NCBI GenBank assembly: GCA_007258455.2
Contig: VDFB02000002.1
Span: forward strand, 725,283 to 789,282
DNA: 64,000 nt
Source: Sequoia sempervirens
Taxonomy: Eukaryota; Streptophyta; Pinopsida; Cupressales; Cupressaceae
Direction of reading: 5' to 3'
Below are positions 1 through 11,269 of this stretch, one piece after another (positions within the stretch are counted from its first letter, which is position 1; the number at the start of each line of letters is the position of its first letter). The notes below the pieces were generated by a model, which was given only the letters and a program-made list of their open reading frames with translations, had not been told where the DNA came from and ran no database searches. The translations under genes were made by a program, and so were the position numbers.

Positions 1-88
1 ATTTTTACGTCAAGTTGCCTAACATTGATTTTTCTAATTTTTTTGCCACTTAAGGGCCTATTTTTTCATGATGATTCTGCACATACCC
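1..88. mobile_element. MITE-0: right end of an inverted-repeat DNA element
   Basis: The first 88 bases match the right-hand ends of three complete copies that end near 23431, 30914 and 45389. The shared tail has a 'gccacttaagggcc' block and finishes with 'gatgattctgcacataccc'. The flank that follows (tcacacccctgag) is also found uninterrupted at 5013 in the partner LTR, where 'aatttgttt' precedes it. So this copy inserted into the left LTR of N1, and its left part lies outside the window. It is non-coding. Confidence 0.8.
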
Positions 89-299
89 TCACACCCCTGA
101 GTTTCCAAAATAATCGTCACCATATGCATAGGCCTTCTCTTCATAAGATTTTGCTAACATTTTTCCCATACTCAACCATGTGATCCTATAAATCCATCTA
201 GGTCTAAAGTATTTCACATTATGATCTATATCGGCATGAGGTTATCAAGGTCTTCCCAATCCATATTGCATTTTCTGCTGATATACGTTTGTGTTGCCT

Positions 300-1030
300 A
301 TTGGCAAGACCTCAGGGATGCCACAATGATCAAAATTTACCCATAGGCACCTATCAGTAGGACATTTTCATTGTCTCAGTGACTCAAAAATATTATTTTT
401 GGCTAGACAAAGAGTTCAGGGTGAGGTCTTACTGACTGCATTATGTCTTAGTGACTAGCACAAAGAACGATGTATCGACAAGAGTTATGTCTTTGGTATG
501 TGGTCTCACCGAATGGGTTGTGTCTCACTAACCATGTACACATGGACATACTTCGGCCAAATGAGTGGTATTCAACATGAGGTCTTGGCGAGATCTTATT
601 ATCTCACAGACTAGCACGAAACGAACAAATACTAGTAGTTATGTCTTTGGGGTATGGCCTTGGCGAGTACATTGGGTCTTGCAAACAAAACACAAAAGGG
701 ATTCTATTGAATAGCTTTCAGATTAAGGTCTTGTAGTCTTGCTGACTCATTTTTGTCACATTGACATTTTGTTTCATGAGTGAGAAAATGATCATGTCCC
801 AGTGACAAGAATGTATCATGGATACTTTCGATAAAACAAAGTATAGTCTGTGGGACATCTCCCCAACTTTGAAAGGTCACGGTGAATCAAACATAACAAA
901 AGAACACATCTCAATGAGATATAGGTGATCTATGAGATGTCTCCCTGACAACATGACTTCACAGCAATGCACAAGATGACTGTTGATGTATCGTTGAGGA
1001 TCGACATGACTGTGGGATGTCTTAGTGAGT
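300..1030. repeat. Degenerate decamer cluster in the N1 LTR
   Basis: The U3 part of the LTR is full of variants of GTCTYRSYGAC, for example gtctcagtgac, gtcttactgac, gtctcaccgaa, gtcttggcgag and gtcttgctgac, on average every 50 bp or so. The partner LTR at 5220-5940 has the same array with more CG intact (gtctcaccgac, gtcttgccgac). Several copies contain the CCGAC core known from plant DRE/CRT elements; any regulatory role is inference. Confidence 0.5.
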
Positions 1031-1113
1031 GTTTGGCGAGTATTAACAAAAACCTGAACGAATACTATTTGCCAACATTGGAATATGAAGTGATGTGTCT
1101 CTTCAAATGTAGA

Positions 1114-1124
1114 TATATAAATAT
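1114..1124 (+). promoter_or_regulatory. TATA box of the N1 5' LTR
   Basis: TATATAAATAT is a near-ideal plant TATA box at the position expected for the U3/R boundary, about 850 bp before the LTR end. The right LTR lacks it through a deletion. Confidence 0.6.
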
Positions 1125-1966
1125 CCATTTTTCTATTGTAATAGGAAGCATTAGATCAGAGTAGATTAGATAGATAATAGGTAGGACAGAAATGGATATA
1201 GTAGAATAAAAAAATTTAGAACAGAGACTATGATGTATGATTTCAAAATTGATATTTCAATGAAAATCAGTTGAAGTGGTGGTTCATCTCTGGTGTGAAT
1301 TTCCTGTTGTGCCATTTTTAAAAGTATTACTAAGTTGTCTCCAAGATTGATGCTTTTTGGTTGTTTAAATTGATATAACAAGTTTATATTCAATTTATCA
1401 GTGCACATTTGTTGTATTTTTGTGGTGAATTAATTAGTTCTTTCAAGAAAATATTAAATCCTTTGGATTGATCACAGTAATCGGGGACATTCATCTAGAT
1501 TATTAAAGAAGAACTTGGTAGTCACAGTCTTGCATGTTTATACAAGTTATAAACAAAACATATGCCAAACAATTTGAGTGTTCCCTAGAAATAAGTTGAC
1601 CATTTCTATTTCATTTGACTCCGCATACCCAATAAGGAACTAGTCTCTGCATTTCACCATTTAGATTCATTCATTTTATTTACATCTATTAACTGAACAT
1701 ATTAGGATTTAGTTTTGAATATTGCTATACAATTTATACCAAATTTAATTTTATTTGTCCACTTCCATCTACCATCGTGGAAAAATCACTGCAAGAGAGA
1801 AGATCATAAGTCAACTCTACCCAATTCATATAGGTACACCCGCCTAGGTCTAGCAGCACCTAAAGAGTAGAAAGCTTAAACCATTTGGTTTTGTCTATTA
1901 CCCTAAAATGTACCAAGAGATTAGCAGCCTCTTAAGGCATTTTGCCTGCATTTTTTAGAGCTAACA

Positions 1967-1990
1967 AATTGGTGACTCTACTGGAGACAT
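1967..1990 (+). other. N1 primer-binding-like site
   Basis: Immediately after the LTR end comes 'aattggtgactctactggag'. It resembles the 'TTGGCGACTC..CTGGGGAC' leader found in this place in many plant Ty3 elements. I have not assigned the tRNA. Confidence 0.55.
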
Positions 1991-2559
1991 TATTGCAAGA
2001 TATTTGGTTGAAGACCATCATATAGGGTCATTGAAGAAAAATTTGTAATTTGAGAAGTTTCAGAAAGAGTGATTCTATTGGGGAAAATTAGAAATAATTT
2101 TAAAAAGGAAACATTTTCCTACTTTTGGAAAAGTAGGTGGCACTCTGGTAAAAACTTAATGAAGAATGGAATTTGTGTATGGAACAAAAAAGTATTTTTA
2201 AAAGTAGCAGTTGATAAGAGTAATTGAAGAATTGAAAAGAAAAAACTGCAATTGGACCAACAATAGCTAGAATTTTGCAATAAGAATGAATACACAAATG
2301 CAAGAAGGCATTGGACCCCTCAAGCGCCTGATAATACAATTGGAAATTTTCACAATACAAATAATGCATATCATACACAACAGAACATTTATTTTCCCCA
2401 ACCACCTCATGGTCAGCATTACATCCCACATCATCATACACAATTCAATAATCTGATGTACCAGTACCAGTATCCACCTAACGCTCTCCCCCATCAATAC
2501 ATAACAATGATCAAACAATTTGACTTGACAGAGTTTCAATGGTACCCTTACCCTATGGA

Positions 2560-2925
2560 TGGTAGCTAGAGACATCTTGTTCCAAAGTTTACAGGGAGTA
2601 GTGCAATTACTGTTGAAGTTCATTTGGGAGTTTCAATGCTTTCATTGAAGACTTGGATGTGCCATATGAAGATTTACATATGAGGCTATTCATGATGTCA
2701 CTCATTCATGAAGCTAGGGATTGGTTTAATAGCTTACTAATATATTCTATTGATTCTCTCCATAGATTTCAGGATCAATTTCTTGAAAAATATGGAAATT
2801 TGTTTCCACCAAATTGGGCATTCCATGGGTTCGTACAAATTCAAAAAAATCAGAACTTGAAGAAATATTTTTGCCAAAATCAACAATTTGAGGAGGAAGA
2901 AGATGAATATGTACATACTTAAAGT
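2560..2925 (+). pseudogene. gag: N1 gag (capsid) remnant
   Basis: The frame reads through PKFTGSS, then a frameshift, then FNAFIEDLDVPYEDLHMRLF and ARDWFNSL. This is the classic plant Ty3 capsid pattern (an F..F...L.. helix, 'ED..MRLF..SL.GEA..WF..L', then a FLEKYG-type segment near 2795). It would form the virus-like particle shell. Only about 120 codons remain, and the frame ends in an acidic tail near 2922. No zinc knuckle is visible. The leader from 1991 to 2560 is A-rich with no supported ORF. The capsid call is firm from the motif order; the start is not determinable. Confidence 0.75.
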
Positions 2926-3162
2926 TGGGACTCCATCACAGAATCAGAATGTGGAATTTACCCCTTTGATGCATTTCTTAACATAAGGAGACATGAAGGA
3001 GAAGATAAAAGTTCTTTATACAATAGGATGATAAATATCTGTATGTAATTACCTCCTAATTGTAAGCCTACATGGCCCATTTTTGTTGCACAATTCATAA
3101 ACATTTGGAAACCTAAATCAACCTATTAGTCAGAATCATCAATACAACATGCCTGTGATTGA

Positions 3163-4650
3163 GTGAATAAATTCATTGATGCCATGGAGAGGAAAAGGTA
3201 TGAAGACAATAGTGATATCACAGGTGAGTATCAGGAGATCGATCAGACACTACGACCAATAGAAGATGAGACATGTGCAAGTAAATGTGATTCATATGAT
3301 AGCTTGCATGAGACAGTTGAAGATACAAGAGATCTCTCTTGCATAAAAGATTGTGACAGGGAAAGAAGTGTATGTTATGAGGGAACTAATGAATATTCTG
3401 ATTATGAAGATGAACCTATTGATTTTGATTTACAGCAAGGTGATTCTTGCAGTTCTTGTGGTAATCAAGAGGAAGAAGCAATGGAAAATGTGGATCCATT
3501 TGATAGTGAACAAATAAACCCTTTAGCTATAGCTCATAACCATGAGAACATGATTGATGAACAAGAAGATTGCACACTTGAAAATTGTTTTAGTCTTTCT
3601 TCAAAACTATTGTACGATCAAATAACAGAAGAATCTCAAATGACATCTAGCCAAGGTATGCTACAAAATGATTTCTTTTTTAACTCCATGATGAGGATGG
3701 GACGTGCTCAAATGAAGAGGAGAGTACATCAACATGTGAAGAGAATAACTATAATGATCTTGAAAACTGCCATGTTGATGAATTTGAAAATGTAATGGAA
3801 GGGGATTGTCTATCATGGCACAATGAGGAAGACTTTGAAGGAAATCATGTTAATCTTGATTTACAACAAGGAGATATTTTTAGCTATTTTGGAGGTCAAG
3901 AAAAGGGAGAAATAATAGAAGACATGGAAGAAGAAATGTGTTCACTTAGCAGTGAGAAAATTTCAGACTTGATAACTCGAGTACCAGAGATATGCACACA
4001 AGGATGATTATGAATTTTTGTGTCCAACTTACATTTGTTTTGACAATGAAAGTTCTTTGTGCAATGATTCTTATGACTCCCAGTGCATTTCTCGAAATGA
4101 TGAAGAAACCTTTGAAGTTGATCAAAAATCTGTGTCCATTCAAGAAGAGGTATGTGATTTTGAAATTCCTAACTCATGTGGAGAAGACATTTATTTGCAT
4201 ACCAAGGATGATAAAAGTCTAGCATTGATTGGTTCATATATGCATGATATTGAAGATATGAGTCATAATCCAATGTCGTCTCCAAATGGTGATATGGAAG
4301 AGGTGCAAAATATTTCAAATATGTTTGTTTCAAATAGTCTTGATATGACAAATTTTTTTGTTTCTCAAGAAGAGCACTTTGATGGTGAATTTTCAATACA
4401 GCTGGGAGAGTGTTTCATAATACATAATAGTGAGAAAGATAATGAGGAATTTTGCATTGAATATGCATGTACTTTTTATTTTGAAAATAATAGAGATTTT
4501 TCCCATGATGATAGAGAATTTGAACTAAATGATGAGGGGAATTCGGGCCAAACTGAGCATGATGATTCTATAAGAAATTTTGATAACAATGACAAGGAAG
4601 GTTGCATGAATGTCTTCAAGAAGAATCTGATGACCTTAAGGAAAAACTAG
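3163..4650 (+). pseudogene. N1 long acidic ORF of unknown function
   Basis: Three open stretches (3163-3795, 3795-4007, 4018-4650) form one Asp/Glu-rich reading frame of about 495 codons with one or two frameshifts near 3690 and 4007. Around 3690 a frame change continues in the acidic composition (HDEDGTCSNEEES), supporting one original ORF. A short block recurs: DLQQGDSCSSCGNQEEE near 3430 and DLQQGDIFSYFGGQEKGE near 3860. No catalytic motif, membrane segment or zinc finger is visible. It fills the space where pol would lie. It could be an extended Gag tail or an accessory protein; I do not recognise a family. Confidence 0.55.
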
Positions 4651-4972
4651 GTGTTTGATAGAGGGAAGTATTGGCTTTTCTTTTGGATGGCCTTGAGCCA
4701 TCATTTATGGTTTGAATTTTAAATAGTAACAACTCAAAATAGATGAAGTTAAAGCATACAGGATTCAGGGTTGCCAGTGCATGGACAACTCTTGGTGATC
4801 CTTTTAAAATTATTTTCCATGCACAGTAGTTTAGGGTTTTGTGCATCTCCATTTTACATTACTTTTTGTGTCCATTTTTCTCACTTATTCATCATCTTGT
4901 GTCTAGTATGCTAACCCAAAGCTCTGAATCCTTGTAATGATCTCACAATCATTCATCCCCAGATGGAGCCAC
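4651..4972 (+). other. N1 3' untranslated region with weak PPT
   Basis: No coding signal is seen. The last bases before the LTR, 'ccagatggagccac', hold only a short purine run (agatggag), so the polypurine tract is weak or decayed. Confidence 0.4.
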
Positions 4973-6750
4973 TGTTAGAGCTGTAAAATTTTGAATAATT
5001 TCACAATTTGTTTCACACCCCTGAGTTTCCAAAATAATTGTCACCATATGCACAAGTCTTCTCTTCATAACATTTTGCTAACATTTTTCCCATATTCAGC
5101 CATGTGATCCCATAAATCCATCTAGGTTTTAAGTATTTCACATTATGATCTATATTGGCATGAGGTTATCAAGGTCTTCCTGATCCATATTGCATTTTCT
5201 ACTAATATACAACTATGTTGCCTATCGGCAAGACCTCAAGGATGTCACAACGATCAAAATTTACCCACAGGCTCCTATCGACAGGACATTTTCATTTTCT
5301 CGATGACTCAAAAAGATTATTTTCAGCTAGACAAAGACTTTGGGGTGAGGTCTTACCAATTGCATTATGTCTCAGCGACTAGCACATAGAATGATGTATT
5401 AGCAAGAGTTTTGTCTTTGGTATGTGGTCTCACCGAATGGGTCATGTCTCACCGACCATGTGCACATGGACATACTTCAGCCAAATTAGTGGTATTCGGC
5501 ATGAGGTCTTGGCGAGATCTTATTGTCTCACTGACTGGCGTGGAATTAACAAATACTTTAGAAGGAGTTATGTCTTCGGGGTATGGTCTTGGCGAGTACA
5601 TTGGGTCTTGCCGACAAAACAAAAAATGGATTCTATTGAATAGATTTTGGAGTAAGGTCTTGCAGTCTTGCCAATCATTTTTGTCACACAAACATTTTTT
5701 TTCATTGGTGAGAAAATGATCATGTCCTAGTGACAAGAATGTATCATGGAGACTTTCGGTAAAAAAAGTATAGTCTGTGGGACATCTCACCGACTTTGAA
5801 AGGTCATGGTGAATCAAACATAAAAAAGAGCACATCTCAGGGAGATATAGGCAATCTATGAGACATCTCCTCGATGACATGACTTCAAAGTGATGCACAA
5901 GATGACCGTGAGATGTCTGAGTGAGTGTTTGGCGAGTATTAACAAAATCCCGAATGAATATTGTCTACTGACATTGGAATATGAAGTGATGTGTCTCTTC
6001 AAATGTAGACACTATGATGTATGATTTCAAAATGGAGATTTCAATGAAAATCAGTTGATGTGGCAGTTCATCTCTAGTGTCAATTGTCTGTTGTGCCATT
6101 TTTAAATTTATTACTCGGTTGTCTCCAAGATTGATGCTTTTTGGTTGTTTAAATTGATATAACAAATTTATATTCAATTTATCAGTGCACATTTGTTGTA
6201 TCTATGTGGTTAATTGATTGATTCTTTCAAGAAAATATTGAATCCTTTGGGTTGATCATAGTAATAAGGGAAATTCATCTGGATTATTAAAGAAGAACTT
6301 GGTAGTCACAGTCTTGCATGTTTATACAAGTTATAAACAAAAAATATGCCAAACAATTTGAGTGTTCTCCAGAAATAAGTTGCCCATTTCTATTTCATTT
6401 GACTCTGCATACCCAATAAGGCACTAGTCTCTGCATTTCCCCATTTAGATTCATTCATTTTCTTTACATCTATTAAATGAACATATTAGGATTTAGTTTT
6501 GAATATTGCTATACAATTTATACCAAATTTAATCTTATTTGTCCACTTCCATCTGCCATCATGGACAAATCACTGCAAGAGTGAAGATCATAAGTCAAGT
6601 CTACCCAATTTATATAGGTACACCCGCCTAGGTCTAGTAGCGCCTAAAGAGTAGAAAGCTTAAACCATTTGGCTTTGTCTGTTACCCTAAAATGTACTAA
6701 GAGATTGGCAACCTCTTGAGGCATTCTGCCTATGTTTTTGAGAGCTAACA
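4973..6750 (+). repeat. N1 3' LTR (complete, TATA deleted)
   Basis: This 1778-bp repeat starts TGTTAGAGCTG and ends AGAGCTAACA. It is collinear with the left LTR. A 112-bp deletion at about 6009-6010 has removed the TATA region (left copy 'aaatgtaga...actatg' spans 122 bp, here 10 bp). Its uninterrupted sequence at 5000-5025 is the empty site for MITE-0. Confidence 0.88.
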
Positions 6751-6929
6751 CATCTCATTCTTCTTTTATCTCTAGTATTACAACCTTTCAAATCCTATTG
6801 CTCTCTTTATTATAGAAATTAATCACCATCAAAAGGGCCCCACAAGAGGCCATGAGTGACTTCAACACCAAGTTTCACAAAACTTGGAAAATAATTCCTA
6901 TGATTGTCAAGCCTCTAGCTACTATGGTA

Positions 6930-8170
6930 TTCATGTTTCACCTAAAGGCTTTCAATTCAAAATTTATGGTCATCGTGTAGTCTATGGGAGGAGATATTCT
7001 ACCTAACTGATACGATCTAGCTGTGTGCATAGAAAATAGTTTGATTGACATTGGGAAGCTTCCACAACATCCATTGATACCCATGTTCACGTAAATTTCT
7101 AGTGGCCCCCAAGATGAAGCAACTCTTAGTGCCTCAACTCCATAAGAAACCATGTTAGCTATACCATCATCCATGTATGTATACCATGGTGTGCAACAAA
7201 GAACATTGGGATCCTGTTCATTAGGAATAGATGTCAATGATATGAAGAATATCATGTGGTATTTTGTGAATGAGCTAGTCCTCATCTTATGATAGCAAGA
7301 AACAACTATGAATCCTCCCATGTAAACCTATCAAGGAGGTAGGACACCTCATCAACAAAATGCATATCAAGGAGCCTCAAAAGGAGAAAGTCAACAACCG
7401 ACACCTAAAAATCGAATAGTCCTAGTTACCATGCCACTTTAGACCATCAAGAATAGTCCAATCAAAGATTTAGTCTCATTCTAGAACAACTTGGTAGAGA
7501 ATGAGAAAGCATGGTGCTTCCCATCTAATGATAGCCATATGCCCCATAATTTTCTAAGGGGAAATCTCCAATAGAAGATAACAGAGCAAAGAAGCTAGGG
7601 TGTGTTCTCAAACATGGAAGAATATTAGTCTCCTGAAAAGGAGAATGCTCGATTTAGAGAACAAATGAAAGGGATATCCATAGAACAAGAGTTGGATATT
7701 GCCCAAAACCAAGCACTCTTCTCTTGGATGGAAGAAGAAGACAATATTTGTAAATGATACTCCAATGACTAGTGCCCCATAAGTATAGTCAAACTACAAC
7801 ACAAGGTCCAAAAGAAGGCTCATTGGAAAATACGTGCAATAAGCTCCACAACATCCATAGTCACCTCAACCCTTACCATAAGAAAAGAAAGAAAGTCATA
7901 TAAGCCCAACCCACTCAGTAGTCACAAGCTTCATTGTTGCTAACGAAGGAGATAGAAAAAATCCTAAGCCCACCCACATCAGATCGTCCCTTCCCAAAGA
8001 TGAAAGAGATATCACCATTCAAACCTAATGTCTCTCTAGTCAGAATGCTTAACGTGGTTAAAAAATTGAAGAAGGAACCTACTAATGTATCTCTATGGGA
8101 TGTTATATTGATTCCAGAAAAAAATATGTTGCTCCAAGAAGCATTAAAGAAAGAACATTGTAGATAGATG
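6930..8170 (+). pseudogene. gag: E2 gag remnant with pre-protease linker
   Basis: The fragments read like the capsid to linker part of a Tat-like Gag: AVCIENSLIDIGKLPQHPL near 7018, a linker with QGGRTPHQQNAYQGASKG near 7330, and then LNVVKKLKKEPTNVSLWDV near 8050, which matches the 'L..LKKT.A.IS.W.L' segment that precedes the protease in plant Ty3 elements. Several stops and frameshifts break it, and no clear zinc knuckle remains. The region 7934-8167 is the longest open part. Confidence 0.6.
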
Positions 8171-8299
8171 TGATTCCACCACATGATCAAGTCAAATACA
8201 AAGTGTGTGCATGGGAACCCCAATCTTCAAGAGCCGCAACGTACATAAATGTCACAAATAATGCAAATATGAAATAGGTAAGAAGACCAAATCCTACAC

Positions 8300-8670
8300 C
8301 TTGCTTTTTAGCGCTTATTGTGGGAGATAAGCTTTTACACATTAACATGATTGATTTAGGAGCTAGTACAATAGTCATGCCTAAACAAGTGGACAATGCC
8401 CTAAAACTCAAGTATGACCCTCTTGAGAAAAGGATCATGCAATTAGATGGAAAGAGATTTTTCACCATCACTCACATCAAGGATCTATATTTGACCCTCT
8501 TCTCATTTTCAAGCCAAATGATCACACAAGAAATAGTTGTGATAGAGATCCCATCAATATTCGGGATATTCCTTTCAAGAGACTTTACAATGAAGCTTTG
8601 TGGATATTTAGTGCTTGATTGGTCTCATTTGATATTACAAACCAAGCATGGGGAAAAGATGAAGATCTAG
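8300..8670 (+). pseudogene. E2 aspartic protease domain
   Basis: The retropepsin that cleaves the Gag-Pol precursor. The catalytic turn reads NMIDLGASTIVMP near 8346 (D-L-G-A, the usual plant Ty3 form of D[ST]G). Downstream is FLSRDFTMKLCGYL near 8570, equivalent to the 'LLGRDWL..L.GY' strand, followed by DWSHLILQTKHG. The ORF is open for 116 codons. The active-site triad is intact, but the surrounding pol frame is broken. Confidence 0.8.
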
Positions 8671-8949
8671 TCTGAATCCTTGTACCTAGAACATATAGTG
8701 GACAATTCGATTCTATGCTTTGAAGCATTGCAGACCTCCTCAAAAAGGGAGACATACTGTGTAGAAAAGTTATTTAAGACAAGGATGAAATGAAAAATCA
8801 AACCCCCAAAGAGGAGGTCCTCCTCAACCAGTTTATTGATTCTAACCTGTTTGAGAGCTTCCATGCTATCAAATTAGGCACCTATGTGATCTTCAATGAT
8901 GACCAAGTCTTCCCAAAATTGGTAAAAGAATAGGAAGAAACAAGCAGAT

Positions 8950-9390
8950 CAAATGGAAATAGTCTATGGATGTTATATTTTGATAGAACCAAATTCAAGG
9001 TTGGTTCTAGAGTATGTGTCTGATTGGTATCCCCATCTGGATCAAATACCCTCAAATCTTTTTGTTTCCAATTCCCATGCTCAAACAATCATGCAAAGTA
9101 TGAGGCCTTGGGCCATGGTTTGCTTCTCATAGAGTGAAGGGGCATGAAGAGAGTACAAGCATTTGGAGATTTTGAGTTGGTTGTAATCCAAGTCTATGGG
9201 CAGATGACTACCTAAAATGTGAGAATGAAGTGTTATAGACATAAAGCATGCGATCTGATCGAGAGCTTTGAAGCTTTTCACATACAAGTTATCTCATAGT
9301 TCTAGAATAATTTCATGGATCAAATGGCTTTGATTGGATCACAATTTGAGACAATTTCTGAATTAGCAAAAAAATAGAATGCAGTACAAA
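8950..9390 (+). pseudogene. E2 extra RNase H domain upstream of RT
   Basis: Fragments in one plus-strand frame read LYFDRTKFKVGS near 8970 (first Asp), KYEALGHGLLL near 9096 (Glu) and FGDFELVVIQVYGQ near 9165 (second Asp, normally GDSELV). These are the D-E-D landmarks of the RNase HI fold used by the second RNase H of Tat-like elements. It lies between protease and RT, while a second RNase H follows RT at 10.42-11.01 kb. A stop interrupts the first strand, and another follows LLLIE. GX shows the same order, which argues against chance. Confidence 0.7.
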
Positions 9391-9689
9391 TCATCATCCA
9401 ACCATCAATTCCTAATAATGATCAATCAAAGCTAGTAGGTTTTGAAGACAATGTTTAGATTGTTTATTTTTTTATAGAAATTAGGAAAAGTTTATGACCA
9501 TCCATAGTCTAAAGCTAGAAGAGCTATAGAAGGGAAAGTGATCCAATTGAAAGGAAATAAGCTCCCTCGAGGTTTGATTTCTCTCAAAAATATTTTTGAC
9601 TATCAAGATGCGAGAAATAGCAAACAAAGATTCACTATTGATGAGAAAGACTACAAAGATCTTGATGTCAAAAATGGCAGAAAGTTAAA

Positions 9690-10420
9690 AATCAAGAGAG
9701 ATGTCCCATAGAAGGATAAAGAGAGACTAAAAGGGATATGTTCTAGATATGATAGGTTCATAGTTTGGACCTATGATGATCTTAGAGGATACGATCCAGG
9801 TATAATTCAACATACTATTGACTTGTCCAAATGCTTAAATATTTTTTGACAGAAACAAAGGTTGTTCAATCCAAAATTTGAAGCATTGATGGCACAAGAG
9901 CTCACTAAATTAATTGATTCAAGGATCATATACTTGATCAAACATTCCACCTAGGTATCTAATCTCATACCAGTGCATAAAAAGAATAGTTATATTTGGA
10001 TCTATGTGGATTTGAGATATTTGAACAAAGCTTTTCTAAAATATCACTACCATTTTCCCTCAATGGAGAAGATTCTATAGACTATGGCTGGATCATAGAT
10101 GTTCTCATTTCTCAATGGTTTTTTGGTTTATAATTAGGTCTATGTAAAGGAAGAAGACTAGCATAAAACAATGTTCACTACCAAGTGGGGAATGTTCACA
10201 TACTCAAAAATTCCCTTCCGCCTCTCCAATACTAGTGTGAACTTTCAATGAGCAATGGATATCATTTTCAAAGGGTTGATTAACCAAATTATCTTAATAT
10301 ATCTAGACGACTTGACATTTTTTTCAAAATTAAAGGATGATCATTTTGATCATCTTGAAAAGGTCTTCTAGAAAATCTAATGGTTCGATATTTCCTTAAA
10401 TCCCAAGAAACATGTTTTTA
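9690..10420 (+). pseudogene. E2 reverse transcriptase remnant
   Basis: RT copies element RNA into cDNA. The pre-RT segment FIVWTYDDLRGYDPGIIQHT (near 9760) is typical. Palm and finger motifs follow: SNLIPVHKKNSYIWIYVDLR near 9960, FTTKWGMFTYSKIPF near 10170, and the catalytic box IYLDDLTFFSKLKDDH (Y-L-D-D) near 10300. At least six stops occur (for example after KHST and NFQ). All landmarks are in the normal order and spacing. Confidence 0.85.
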
Positions 10421-11010
10421 GAGTGCCCCAAGGCAAGCTACTTGGTTTTGTGGTATCAAAGGAAGGAATAGCTATAGATCTCAAAAGGGTGAAGGCTATA
10501 ATAGAGCTACCACTACTAATCAACCAGAAGGGGCTACAATCTTTTTTGAAGAAGATTAATTCCATCAGTTGATTCATTTTAGACCTTGTAGGCATCATGA
10601 GACCTATCACACTGATGTTAAAGAAAAATATAGTATTTAAATGAATTCTCAAAGGCAAGAAAAAATTTAAGTGAATAAAGGAAGCCATCTTCATGGCCCC
10701 CATGTTAGCTAACTTGCACTACTCCAAGGATTTCCTGCTCTATGTCTATAATGGACAACACAACATAGCTACAACGCTCACTCATAAAAATGAAGATAAT
10801 AACAAAGAGCATCCCATTGCATTCCACTATAGGAATCTTAAAGGATATGAAACCAGGTAAAAGTTTTATGAAAAATAAGACTTTTCTATTGTTAAAAAAT
10901 TTTGACACTTGGTCTCAGCCAATAGAATCACCATCCTCATTGCCCATCCTAGTGTTCAAGATTATATCACTGAAAGCCAAATAATTGAAAAGAGGGAAAA
11001 CTAGATCACC
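10420..11010 (+). pseudogene. E2 RT connection and RNase H remnant
   Basis: After RT comes the connection segment GKLLGFVVSKEGIAIDLKRV near 10435 and LQSFLKKIN, both standard in Ty3 pol. The RNase H follows as PMLANLHYSKDFLLYVYNG near 10705, then HPIAFHYRNLKGYETR near 10810 and ANRITILIAHPSVQDY near 10918. The chain is broken by stops. It would degrade the RNA strand of the hybrid during reverse transcription. Confidence 0.75.
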
Positions 11011-11269
11011 AAGATCCTAGAATAATATGTAGATATTTGACTAACCAAGCTAGTTCGAGGGAGAGGTCTTTGTAAATACCTTGCATAGGAATTAAGCTCC
11101 CTAGTGGGGGAAGAGGTTGATCAGGCCTATACAAATCAGTTTGAATTTGACAAGTCATGGGTGGTGGATCAAGCACAATATATGAAAAAGGGGTAGTACT
11201 TGACCAACATTCCACCTCACAAAAGATGCTACTACCAACTACAAGGCATTAATTATTTACTAAAACTGA

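Larger units (their letters stand above)
89..1966 (+). repeat. N1 5' LTR (left end cut off by MITE-0)
   Basis: This is collinear with 5013-6750, including the shared opening 'cacacccctgagtttccaaa' and the end 'gagctaaca'. It is longer than the right LTR over the compared part because it keeps 112 bp around 1114-1226 that the right LTR has lost, and about 30 bp near 980-1010. The short antisense ORFs inside it have no retroelement or cellular similarity that I recognise and are not called. Confidence 0.85.
89..6750 (+). mobile_element. N1: non-autonomous Ty3-type LTR retrotransposon
   Basis: Two direct repeats of about 1.8 kb flank a 3.0-kb internal region. The complete LTR starts TGTTAGAGCT and ends GAGCTAACA, an inverted pair. 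A primer-binding-like stretch directly follows the left LTR. The only recognisable retroelement protein is a gag core; the rest of the internal region is one acidic ORF. Protease, RT, RNase H and integrase are all absent, so mobility would have needed proteins from another element. The first roughly 40 bp of the left LTR lie beyond MITE-0, outside the window. By eye, two compared LTR stretches (about 164 bp) differ at about 7 sites. The right flank is 'catct'; its target-duplication partner cannot be seen. Confidence 0.85.

Noticed and set aside
877..1408. Several short ORFs on both strands in the N1 LTR
   Set aside because: They lie in non-coding LTR sequence, are interrupted or altered in the partner LTR, and show no known motif.
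5220..5940. CRISPR-like or tandem repeat in the N1 LTR
   Set aside because: The repeated decamers vary in sequence and spacing, and there are no unique spacers of equal length. It is plant DNA.
10377..10908. Minus-strand ORFs over E2 pol
   Set aside because: They are shadows of the plus-strand RT and RNase H, which show clear motifs.
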